NCBI GenBank assembly: GCA_018335615.1
Contig: JAGXRS010000408.1
Span: forward strand, 1 to 5,767
Source of the DNA: Hydrogenophaga sp.
Lineage (GTDB): Bacteria; Pseudomonadota; Gammaproteobacteria; Burkholderiales; Burkholderiaceae_C
Reading direction: 5' to 3'
DNA: 5,767 bases
Made by a program: the position numbers and the translations under genes. Numbering within the stretch: position 1 is the stretch's first letter; each line of letters begins with the position of its first letter. Under the pieces are notes generated by a model that worked only from the letters and a program-made list of their open reading frames with translations, was not told where the DNA came from and ran no database searches. This document shows positions 1 through 5,767 of the stretch, piece after piece.

Positions 1-1121
1 CCCGCCAGGACCTGCCGCCCGACGCGCCGGCCTGCGAGAGCCTGCACGAGATCAGCACCGCGGCGCGCCGCGGCCGCGAGCTGGTGCGCCAGATCCTGGC
101 CTTCAGTCGCCAGCAGCCGATGGCGCGCTGCCCCGTGCACCTGCCCGAGGTGCTGGCCGAGTCGTGCAGCCTGCTGCGAGCCGCCTTGCCCTCGCAGGTG
201 GAATTGCTGCAGCGCTGCGAGCCCGGCATCAACCCGGTGATGGCCGATGCGACCCAGCTCGGCCAGGTGCTGCTCAACCTGGGCACGAACGCCGTGCACG
301 CCCTGGAAGGACGCCCGGGGCGCATCGAATACCGGGTAGACCAGCTCGCCGCTGGCGACGCGCGCCTGCCCGCGGAGCTGGCCAGTGCCTGCACCGCCGG
401 CCTGGGCGCCGTGCGGGTGCAGGTGCAGGACAACGGCTGCGGCATGAGCCCGACCACCCAGGGCCGCATCTTCGAGCCTTTTTTCACCACCAAGGCGGTG
501 GGCAGCGGCACCGGCCTGGGGCTGCCGGTGGCGCTGGGCATCGTGCAGGCGCTGGGCGGGGCCATCGCCGTGGAGACGGCGCCGGGGCTGGGCACCACGT
601 TCTCGCTGTTCTTCCCGGCCGTGGCCGCTGGAGTGGGCGCCCGCGATCACGCCCTTGCACCGGTGCGGGTTGAAGGCGTCACAATGGATGGTCAACCGGT
701 TCCACAGGGGGCCGCTCACCTGGAGACCCGTACCATGGCCGAGACATTGCCTCCCGGGCAACGCCATATCCTGTACCTTGATGACGATGAAACCCTGGTG
801 TTCCTGGTGCGGCGCCTGCTGGAGCGCCGCGGCTACCGGGTGACGGCTTTCAGCGACCAGCGCCAGGTGATCGATGCCGTGACGCAGGACCCGCAGGGCT
901 TCGACCTGCTGCTGACCGACTACAACATGCCCGGCCTGTCGGGCCTGGACGTGGCCAAGGCCGTGCTCGCGATCAACCCGGCGCTGCCGGAGGCGGTGGC
1001 CTCGGGCTACATCACCGACGAGCTGCAGGCCCAGGCGCTGGCCGCCGGCGTGCGCGAGGTGGTGTTCAAGACCGACGCGGTGGAGGCCTTCTGCGAAGTG
1101 GTGGCCAAACTGGTGAGGTAA
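1..1121 (+). CDS. Hybrid sensor histidine kinase with C-terminal receiver domain (5'-partial)
   Basis: Signal-transducing kinase that autophosphorylates on a histidine (outside the window) and carries its own receiver domain. The frame is open from base 3, giving 372 visible residues. The GTG at 84 is internal, because the codons before it continue a normal HisKA helix (AARRGRELVRQILAFSR). ATPase domain: N box NLGTNA at residue 92 (bases 276-293), G1 box DNGCGM at 143, F box FEPFFTTK at about 157, G2 box GSGTGLGL at 167. A linker of about 50 residues leads to a receiver domain with acidic residues DDD at 260-262, phospho-acceptor Asp306 (bases 918-920), switch Ser334 and conserved Lys356. The usual Lys-Pro after this lysine is Lys-Thr. 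All catalytic motifs in view are intact. The sensor region and H box lie upstream, so the signal is unknown. It ends TAA at 1119-1121 and converges with the minus-strand genes. Family call is firm; the pathway is unknown. Confidence 0.93.
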   Translation, partial: RQDLPPDAPACESLHEISTAARRGRELVRQILAFSRQQPMARCPVHLPEVLAESCSLLRAALPSQVELLQRCEPGINPVMADATQLGQVLLNLGTNAVHALEGRPGRIEYRVDQLAAGDARLPAELASACTAGLGAVRVQVQDNGCGMSPTTQGRIFEPFFTTKAVGSGTGLGLPVALGIVQALGGAIAVETAPGLGTTFSLFFPAVAAGVGARDHALAPVRVEGVTMDGQPVPQGAAHLETRTMAETLPPGQRHILYLDDDETLVFLVRRLLERRGYRVTAFSDQRQVIDAVTQDPQGFDLLLTDYNMPGLSGLDVAKAVLAINPALPEAVASGYITDELQAQALAAGVREVVFKTDAVEAFCEVVAKLVR

Positions 1122-1125
1122 CCCC

Positions 1126-1154
1126 ACCCTGCGGCGCACATCGCTTTTCAGGGT
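1126..1154. terminator. Possible weak hairpin between convergent genes
   Basis: ACCCTG (1126-1131) and CAGGGT (1149-1154) form a perfect 6-bp inverted repeat with a 17-base loop. It sits between the kinase stop codon and the end of the minus-strand pseudogene. A second, tighter stem (CGGCTC/GAGCCG, 1163-1178, 4-base loop) lies just beyond it. Neither is followed by a T run on either strand, so this is not a convincing intrinsic terminator. It is listed only because its position between converging units fits the role. Confidence 0.2.
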
Positions 1155-2037
1155 TGTGTCAGCGGCTCGGCGGAGCCGGTAGCGCGGCAGCCTGGGTCAG
1201 GCCTGTCGCCTCGGTTGTCGCGCGGTCCATCGGCGCCGGCCAGCACCCCGGCGAACACCGCGCTGCCGCCGCACAGCGGGGAGCCCACCACTGGGCCCTT
1301 CATTTGCGCGCGTTCCTGCCAGGAAGCGTCGGCCAATCGGCAGGCCATGCCGTCGGCCAGCTCGGTGTCCACCGGGGTCTCAACGACATGGCCGCTGCAA
1401 TGGAATCGGCACAGGTGGTGGCAGGCGCGCTCACCACGCCGACGATGCGCACGCTGTGTCCCGGGGCGCGCTTGGCGGCGATGGCCGAGCCGGCACCGGA
1501 GCCTTGGCCGATGGGCATGTAGACCATGTCCAGCGGTGGCATCGCGCACAGGAATTCCCACCAGCAGGGGGTGACGCCGCGCAGCAGGTCCGGGTGGTAG
1601 CTGGGCACCATGTGGGCGCCGCGTTCGGTGGCCAGCCGCAGCGCGTGTTCGCGGCTTTTCTGAAAATCGCCGCCGTGCTCCACCAGCGTGATGCCGAGCG
1701 CGCGCATGACGGCCTTCTTTTCGGCCCGATTGCCGCGCGGCACGACGATGGTGCAGGTCACGCCGCAGGCGTGCGGCCCAGTCCATGCGCTGGTCGTGGT
1801 TGCCGCGCGTGGCGCGGATCGCCTCGCGCGGCAGTCCGCCGCGCTGGCGCAGCGGCTCGAAACAGCTCAGCCCGCCGCGGATTGTGAAGGCGCCCACCGG
1901 CGTGTGATTTTTGTGCTTGGCCCAGCAGTCGGTGACCAGGTGCGCGCGCTCAGCGTGACCCAGCGGTATTGCGGCGTGGTCGCGAACGAGCGGTAGACCA
2001 CTTCGGCGACGGCTGGGATGTCGGCGAGCGTGGGCAA
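1148..2037 (-). pseudogene. Decayed threonine/serine dehydratase (fold-type II PLP enzyme)
   Basis: Remnant of a PLP-dependent dehydratase that would deaminate threonine or serine to a 2-oxo acid. Homologous stretches lie in order on the minus strand but switch frame. The N-terminus (LPTLADIPAVAEVVYRSF, from 2037) breaks near 1943-1948. WAKHKNHTPVGAFTIRGG follows and runs to GNHDQ, breaking near 1772-1776. TCTIVVPRGN through the glycine loop GQGSGAGSA then continues to about 1391-1395. Last come HVVETPVDTELADGMACRLAD and, after an apparent loss of about 50-60 codons near 1322-1330, QERAQMKG and CGGSAVFAGVLAG. The Schiff-base lysine expected in GAFK is Thr (ACA, 1883-1885). GNHG is GNHD, and the GGN(V/I)D motif has lost three residues near 1264. 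The only candidate start is TTG at 2035-2037, with no clear ribosome site. It lies 43 bp after the VOC gene, so it was probably the last operon gene. The final ~28 codons before the stop resemble nothing I know. Exact dehydratase subtype is uncertain; loss of function is firm. Confidence 0.9.
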
Positions 2038-2080
2038 TGGCTGGGGATGGGGGCTTCTCGGGGGCTGCCGGTGGAGGGTG

Positions 2081-2776
2081 TCAGCCGGCGGTGCCCAGCA
2101 GCACCGTGCCCCGCGGGGTTTGCAGCGTGGCGTGCAGGGCGGGAGCGCCGGCCTCCACGGCGATACCGTCCAGGCCCACGGCTGCCATCGCTCGGCGCAA
2201 GGTGTCGGGTTCGGGGTGGCGCAGCGTGAACGCGCTCAGGTTCAGGCCGCTGTCCGCCATGTTGCTGGTCGGATGGGTGTCGCCCCACTGGATGAGCGTG
2301 GGCAGGGTGCCGCCCATGAGGCGTTGGCCGTCGTCGCGTACCGTGATCCGCCATCGCAGCAACCCCAGCGGGGTGGGGCGTGAGGCGGCGAGCACCGGTC
2401 CGCGGTCGATGCCCAGCCCGCGCAGGGCCGTGCAGGCGGCCGCCAGGTCGGGCACGCTGGCCACCCAGTGCACGAGCTGCGGGCCCTGTTCGGCCATCGT
2501 GTGCTGCAGGGCCGCGTCGTCCAGGTCGAACCAGCGCTTCAGGCAGCCCCCGCGCGCGGGCGTGGCCGCCGGGTCGATGGCGATGATTTCCAGGTAGGCG
2601 CGCGGTGCGTCGGGCGTGTCCAGTCGCAGCAGCCGGTTGTGGGTGCCGAACAGCGCGTGCTCGCCGCCGGGACCCGGTGTCACGCCCAGCGTGGCTTCGC
2701 ACCAGGCCACGCCTTCGTCCAGCGTGCGCGCCGCCACCACCAGGTGGTCGAGCTGGGTGGGTGCCGCTGCGCTCAC
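2081..2776 (-). CDS. VOC family protein, glyoxalase-like domain
   Basis: Protein of 231 residues resembling the glyoxalase-like (Glyoxalase_3) branch of the vicinal oxygen chelate superfamily. These are usually metal-dependent enzymes acting on small oxygenated substrates; the substrate here is unknown. Visible features are LDHLVVAARTLDEGVAW at residues 9-25 with His11 as candidate metal ligand, the family-like HALFGTHNRLLRL from residue 40, and YLEIIAIDP with Glu63 as a second candidate ligand. A C-terminal half with GTLPTLIQWGDTHPTSN looks like the second module. I chose the GTG start at 2776-2774 because it overlaps the stop of the phzF-like gene by four bases (GTGA) and sits eight codons before the first domain strand. 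An open frame extends further upstream, but only as an out-of-frame shadow of the phzF-like gene. No strong Shine-Dalgarno sequence precedes the start, so translation probably depends on coupling. Likely cytoplasmic; no signal peptide. Confidence 0.85.
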   Translation of the reverse strand: MSAAAPTQLDHLVVAARTLDEGVAWCEATLGVTPGPGGEHALFGTHNRLLRLDTPDAPRAYLEIIAIDPAATPARGGCLKRWFDLDDAALQHTMAEQGPQLVHWVASVPDLAAACTALRGLGIDRGPVLAASRPTPLGLLRWRITVRDDGQRLMGGTLPTLIQWGDTHPTSNMADSGLNLSAFTLRHPEPDTLRRAMAAVGLDGIAVEAGAPALHATLQTPRGTVLLGTAG

Positions 2777-3708
2777 AGCCGCACCTGCCCGCTGATGCAG
2801 GTGACGGACTGCCCTCCGACCCAGACCGTGCCGTCGGCAGCGCGCTCCACGAAGACGCGGCCGGCGCGGTCCAGCACGGTGCCCTGTGCGGTCACGTAGC
2901 GCGCGGGCGCCAGCCCTGCCGCGATGAGCCACTGGCCCAGCGCGGCGTTCAGGCTGCCGGTGACGGGGTCTTCGGTGAGGCCGCCGCTGCCGGGGAAAAA
3001 GGCCCGCACCTCGAATGCCGCCTCGTTGCCAGCCGGATGCGGCCCGATCACACCCACGTCCAGCCCGGCCAGCACGGCCGCGTCGGGTCTCAGGGCCAGC
3101 ACCTGTGCCGCGCTGCCCAGCAGCACGCCGCGCCATGTCGGGCCGTTGTCGCACCAGGCGTGGGCCTGGATATCGCGGCGTGCGATGCCCAGGCCGCGCG
3201 CGATCAGCGCCACGTCGGCTTCGTCCAGCGGGCCGCTGCGCAGCAGGGGCGGCGCGGCAAACGCCAGCCGGGCATCACCCCCACGCTCCGCCGGTTCGCG
3301 GGTCGCGGCCCCCCGAAGGGACGTACGTTCACCTGGGGGCGGCCCGTCGGTGAAGGTGCCCTCGCGGCGGATGCGCACCAGGCCCGCACCGCATTCCTGC
3401 ACCACATCGGCCGCCACCGGCACACCGCCGGCTTCCAGCCAGGCATGGCAGGTGCCCAGCGTGGGGTGGCCGGCGAAGGGCAGTTCTCGCCCCGGGCAGA
3501 AAATGCGCACGCGGTAGTCGGCCCCGGCGGCGCGGCCGGCCTCGGTGGGCGGCAGCACGAAGGCGCATTCCGACAGGTTGGTCCAGTGCGTAAAGTGCTG
3601 CATCTCGGCCGTGCTCAGGCCGCTGCCATCGAGCACCACGGCCACCGGGTTGCCCCGGTACGGTGTGGCGGTGAAGACGTCGATCTGTTGGAAGGCGCGG
3701 GCCTTCAT
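2773..3708 (-). CDS. PhzF-like isomerase/epimerase family protein
   Basis: Cytoplasmic protein of 311 residues of the PhzF / diaminopimelate-epimerase-fold family, which catalyses proton-shift isomerisations. PhzF itself acts in phenazine synthesis, but most relatives have other or unknown substrates, and no other phenazine gene is present. Visible motifs: QIDVFTATPYRGNPVAVV at 8-25, NLSECAF at 44-50 with Glu47 as the expected acid/base residue, FAGHPTLGT at 78-86, and EDPVTGSLNAALG at 246-258. ATG at 3708-3706 overlaps the aminotransferase stop (ATGA); the stop at 2775-2773 overlaps the VOC start (GTGA). There is no clear ribosome-binding site, which suggests coupled translation. Residues of about 118-146 form a Pro/Gly/Arg-rich stretch that the family does not need. 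The DNA there is a palindromic GC-rich repeat, so it looks like an in-frame insertion. Without it the length, about 282, is typical. Family call is firm; substrate unknown. Confidence 0.92.
   Translation of the reverse strand: MKARAFQQIDVFTATPYRGNPVAVVLDGSGLSTAEMQHFTHWTNLSECAFVLPPTEAGRAAGADYRVRIFCPGRELPFAGHPTLGTCHAWLEAGGVPVAADVVQECGAGLVRIRREGTFTDGPPPGERTSLRGAATREPAERGGDARLAFAAPPLLRSGPLDEADVALIARGLGIARRDIQAHAWCDNGPTWRGVLLGSAAQVLALRPDAAVLAGLDVGVIGPHPAGNEAAFEVRAFFPGSGGLTEDPVTGSLNAALGQWLIAAGLAPARYVTAQGTVLDRAGRVFVERAADGTVWVGGQSVTCISGQVRL
3276..3347. repeat. Palindromic GC-rich repeat element inside the phzF-like gene
   Basis: The stretch contains CACCCCCACGCTCCG, then GGTCGCGGCCCCCCGAAGGG, then CCTGGGGGCGGCCCG. 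Arms GGCCCCCC (3307-3314) and GGGGGCGGCC (3335-3344) pair over eight bases with a one-base bulge. The palindrome ACGTACGT (3321-3328) lies in the loop. From memory, this matches the style of a short dispersed repeat common between genes in Comamonadaceae; that was not checked against any genome. It encodes extra residues (about 118-146) in the phzF-like protein and keeps the frame. Only one copy is present in this window. Boundaries are approximate. Confidence 0.6.
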
Positions 3709-4991
3709 GCGGCCACCCGTGGCTGATGGGCCAGCTGATCGCGGATGGCCTGGGCCAGCAGGGCCACACCCGCGCCGATCTGCGCCACGTTGGCGGTGAC
3801 GAAGCTCAGGCGCAGGGTGCGCGCGTCGGCGTGGTCGGCGTAGAAGGCACTGCCGGGCACGAAGGCCACGCCATGCTCCACCGCGCGTGGCAGCAACTCG
3901 ATAGCGCTCATCCCTTGCGGCAGTCGTACCCACAGGAACATGCCGCCGTCGGGCTCGTTCCACTGTACGCCCAGGCCGTCCATTTCGTGCTGCAGGGCGG
4001 CGATCATCGCGGCGCACTGGCGTTTGTAGAGGGCGCGGATGGTGGGCACATGGCGGTCGATGAAACCGTCTCGCAGCACCTCGGCCACCACGCGCTGGTT
4101 GAAGCTGGGCGTGTGCAGGTCGGCTGCCTGCTTGGCCTGCAGTAGCTTGGGGTACACGGCGGCGGGTGCCACCAGAAAGCCCAGACGCAGACCGGGCGCC
4201 AGGATCTTGGAGAACGAGCCCAAGTAGAGGCAACCGTCGGGGTTGAGTGCGGCCAGTGGCAGGGGTGGCGGCGCGTCGAACCACAGGTCGCCATAGGGGT
4301 TGTCTTCCACCAGCGGCAGGCCCAGGCGGGCGGCGGCGTCCACCAGCTGCTGGCGCCGGGTCGCGCCCATGCTGCGACCGGTGGGGTTCTGGAAGTTCGG
4401 CAGCACGTACAGGAAGCGCGGCGCGCCCTGCGGGCTCACGGCTGGGTCCAGGTCAAGCGTGAGCAGGCGGCGGCGCTCCGGACTGTCGGGGTGATCGTCG
4501 CTGGCGCCGAGCTGGCGCTCCAGCGCGTCCACGTCCACGCCTTCGGCGTCACTGGCCACCCCTTCGATCACCGGTTCCATGGGCGCGAAGGCCTGCAACG
4601 CACCGAGGTAGGTAGGCGTTTCCACCAGCACGCGGCTGCCGCTGTCGATCAGCACTTTGCCCACCAGGTCCAGGCCCTGCTGGCTGCCGGTGGTGATGAG
4701 CACCTGCGCCGGGTCCACCTTCCACGGCAGGCTGGCGGCCACCCATTCGCGCAGCGGCGCGTAACCCTCGCTGGACGCGTACTGCAGCGCGGCGCGGCCA
4801 TGGTCGACGCCCTGGCCGTGCAGCACGCGCTGGCAGGCCTCGGCAAAGGCATCCACCGGAAAGGTCTCGGCCGATGGCAGGCCACCGGCAAAGCTGATGA
4901 TGCCGGGCTGCTCCGTCACCTTCAGAATCTCGCGGATCACGGAGGGGTTCATGCGCTCGGCGCGGCGCGCCAGGGTCCAGGGGCTGTTCAT
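3705..4991 (-). CDS. PLP-dependent aminotransferase, class I/II (2-aminoadipate/aromatic type)
   Basis: Cytoplasmic fold-type I aminotransferase of 428 residues that moves an amino group between an amino acid and a 2-oxo acid. Key parts visible: FAGGLPSAETFP (34-45), LQYASSEGYAPLRE (69-82), TTGSQQGLDLV (100-110), the PLP-contacting segment VLPNFQNPTG (196-205), EDNPYGDL (229-236), SFSKILAPGLRLGF (259-272) with Lys262 as Schiff-base lysine, and TLRLSF with Arg394 as likely carboxylate binder. It resembles LysN-like and MocR-associated aminotransferases, but lacks a helix-turn-helix domain, so it is an enzyme and not a regulator. ATG at 4991-4989 overlaps the transporter stop (ATGA) and has an AAGGAA site upstream. 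The open frame extends further upstream, but only as a shadow of the transporter. Residues of about 163-190 are a charged insertion between two conserved blocks that normally lie close together. Substrate cannot be told. Confidence 0.93.
   Translation of the reverse strand: MNSPWTLARRAERMNPSVIREILKVTEQPGIISFAGGLPSAETFPVDAFAEACQRVLHGQGVDHGRAALQYASSEGYAPLREWVAASLPWKVDPAQVLITTGSQQGLDLVGKVLIDSGSRVLVETPTYLGALQAFAPMEPVIEGVASDAEGVDVDALERQLGASDDHPDSPERRRLLTLDLDPAVSPQGAPRFLYVLPNFQNPTGRSMGATRRQQLVDAAARLGLPLVEDNPYGDLWFDAPPPLPLAALNPDGCLYLGSFSKILAPGLRLGFLVAPAAVYPKLLQAKQAADLHTPSFNQRVVAEVLRDGFIDRHVPTIRALYKRQCAAMIAALQHEMDGLGVQWNEPDGGMFLWVRLPQGMSAIELLPRAVEHGVAFVPGSAFYADHADARTLRLSFVTANVAQIGAGVALLAQAIRDQLAHQPRVAA
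4434..4464. repeat. Inverted repeat within the aminotransferase insertion
   Basis: GCTCACG (4434-4440) and CGTGAGC (4458-4464) form a perfect 7-bp inverted repeat with a 17-base spacer. It lies in the segment coding for the extra loop of the aminotransferase (about 4422-4505). On the minus strand the arms extend by CCT/AGG if a bulge is allowed. It may be a chance hairpin or the scar of a small palindromic element. Confidence 0.4.
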
Positions 4992-5767
4992 GCGGGTTCC
5001 TTCGATGCGGTGGGGGGATTGGGCGCGGCCAGCTTGCGGCCCATGAAGACGGTGAATACCACGGCCAGGGCGAAGCCGATGGTCATCACATCGATGGATT
5101 CGCCGAGCAGCGGCACGGCGGCCAGGATGCTGATGAAGGGCTGCAGCAGCTGCATCTGGCTCACGCGCAGCGCACCACCCAGCGCCAGCCCGCGGAACCA
5201 GGCAAAGAAGCCGGCCCACATGGAAAACACGCCCACGTACACCAGCGCCAGCCAGGACGGCGTGGCAATGGGTTGGTCGGGCCAGGTGAGCAGGGCGCCC
5301 GGCACGGTGAGCGGCAGCGCCATCACACAGACCCAGCAGATCACCCGTTCGGCGCCCAGCTGTGGCGTGACCTGTGCGCCGTACACATAGCCGATGGCCG
5401 CCGCCAGCACCGCGCCCAGCAGCAACAGATCGGCCCACGCCAGGCCGAAGCCGCCGCCAAGCTGAGTGGCGCGCAGCACCGAATACACCGCCACCAGCAC
5501 GCTGCCGAGCCCGGCGCACAGCCAGAAGCCGAGCCGCGCGCGCTGGTGCAGCACCCAGGCCGCGGCGGCGGCGGTGGCCAGCGGCAGCAGCGCGGTGATG
5601 ACGGCCGCGTGGCTGGCTGTGACATGGCGCAGCGCCCAGCCCAGCAGCAGCGGGTAACCAACGGCATTGCCCAGCAGCGACATCGCCAGCGGCTTGCGCT
5701 GCGCCGGAGTGGGAAGGGACGAGCGCGTGACCAGCAGGTACACCAGCGACAGGCCACCCGCCAGCGC
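4988..5767 (-). CDS. DMT superfamily (EamA-type) membrane transporter, 5'-partial
   Basis: Inner-membrane protein of the drug/metabolite transporter superfamily, whose bacterial members often export amino acids or other small metabolites. The 259 visible residues run to the window edge without a stop, so the start lies outside; the GTG at 5743 is internal. About nine hydrophobic segments can be drawn, at roughly 1-14, 27-45, 53-72, 79-93, 107-126, 135-155, 165-186, 200-217 and 222-240. This implies the usual ten, with the first and part of the second missing. EamA-like traits are the Ala-rich helix of the first repeat (SHAAVITALLPLATAAAAAW), QMQLLQPFISILAAVPLLGE in the second repeat, and a short positively charged cytoplasmic tail. 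Its TGA overlaps the aminotransferase ATG by four bases, so it is the most upstream visible gene of the operon. Transport of the aminotransferase's substrate or product is plausible but inferred. Confidence 0.9.
   Translation of the reverse strand, partial: ALAGGLSLVYLLVTRSSLPTPAQRKPLAMSLLGNAVGYPLLLGWALRHVTASHAAVITALLPLATAAAAAWVLHQRARLGFWLCAGLGSVLVAVYSVLRATQLGGGFGLAWADLLLLGAVLAAAIGYVYGAQVTPQLGAERVICWVCVMALPLTVPGALLTWPDQPIATPSWLALVYVGVFSMWAGFFAWFRGLALGGALRVSQMQLLQPFISILAAVPLLGESIDVMTIGFALAVVFTVFMGRKLAAPNPPTASKEPA
4997..5002 (-). promoter_or_regulatory. Ribosome-binding site of the aminotransferase gene
   Basis: On the minus strand AAGGAA lies five bases before the ATG at 4991-4989, inside the last codons of the transporter gene. 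It supports this ATG over any start further upstream and is the only clear Shine-Dalgarno sequence at the three overlapping junctions of the operon. Confidence 0.65.

Noticed and set aside
84..1121. Kinase gene starting at GTG 84
   Set aside because: The frame is open to base 3, and the residues before 84 continue a standard HisKA helix, so 84 is internal and the gene is cut by the window edge.
1163..1178. Strong rho-independent terminator
   Set aside because: CGGCTC/GAGCCG is a tight stem, but no T run follows on either strand and it lies inside the pseudogene tail. Such stems arise often by chance at this GC content.
1300..1761. A 153-residue minus-strand protein starting at MTCTIVVPRGN
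   Set aside because: This is the middle section of the broken dehydratase; the start is an internal GTG and the last ~30 residues are out of frame.
1148..1897. A complete 249-residue protein on the minus strand
   Set aside because: Its middle is an out-of-frame translation of the dehydratase (Arg/His-rich), while both ends carry dehydratase motifs. It is part of the pseudogene.
2081..3154. A 357-residue version of the VOC protein
   Set aside because: The first 126 or so residues are an Arg-rich out-of-frame reading of the phzF-like gene. The VOC domain begins just after GTG 2776, which forms the GTGA overlap.
2773..3708. Evidence for a phenazine biosynthesis cluster
   Set aside because: Only a PhzF-family protein is present, with no other phenazine genes nearby. 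The family is broad and mostly unrelated to phenazines.
2605..3726. A 373-residue plus-strand open frame
   Set aside because: It lies antisense to the VOC and phzF-like genes, has no recognisable domain, and has the His/Ala/Gly-rich composition typical of shadows of high-GC genes.
4491..5390. A 299-residue plus-strand open frame
   Set aside because: It is antisense to the aminotransferase and transporter, both of which have clear family motifs; this frame has none.

Overview
The window is very GC-rich, with strong third-position G/C bias, short intergenic gaps and long antisense open frames that are only shadows. These traits and the protein types suggest a betaproteobacterium of the Burkholderiales, most likely near Comamonadaceae. 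That placement is inferred from the style of the sequence and was not searched.

Layout: positions 1-1121 (+) hold the C-terminal part of a hybrid sensor histidine kinase: the end of the HisKA helix, a full ATPase domain and a C-terminal receiver domain. Its N-terminus lies to the left of the window. After a 26-bp gap everything runs on the minus strand, convergent with the kinase. Read in the direction of transcription (right to left), there is a DMT/EamA-type membrane transporter (5' end outside the window), a fold-type I PLP aminotransferase, a PhzF-like isomerase/epimerase and a VOC (glyoxalase-like) protein. Each junction between these four is a 4-base stop/start overlap (ATGA, ATGA, GTGA), so they almost certainly form one translationally coupled operon. 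The VOC gene is followed after 43 bp by the remains of a threonine/serine dehydratase (fold-type II PLP enzyme). That gene is clearly dead: it has three frameshifts, a large internal deletion, a small deletion in the GGN(V/I)D motif and a Lys-to-Thr change at the Schiff-base lysine.

The operon looks like small-molecule or amino-acid metabolism: transport, transamination, PhzF-type isomerisation, a VOC enzyme and formerly a dehydratase. The substrate cannot be read from the sequence. The most notable points are the advanced decay of the last operon gene beside intact partners, an apparent in-frame insertion of a palindromic GC-rich repeat into the phzF-like gene, and a second palindrome-bearing insertion in the aminotransferase. 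I see no RNA genes, CRISPR arrays, transposases or phage genes, and no clear case for a new biological system. Promoters for both transcription units lie outside the window.
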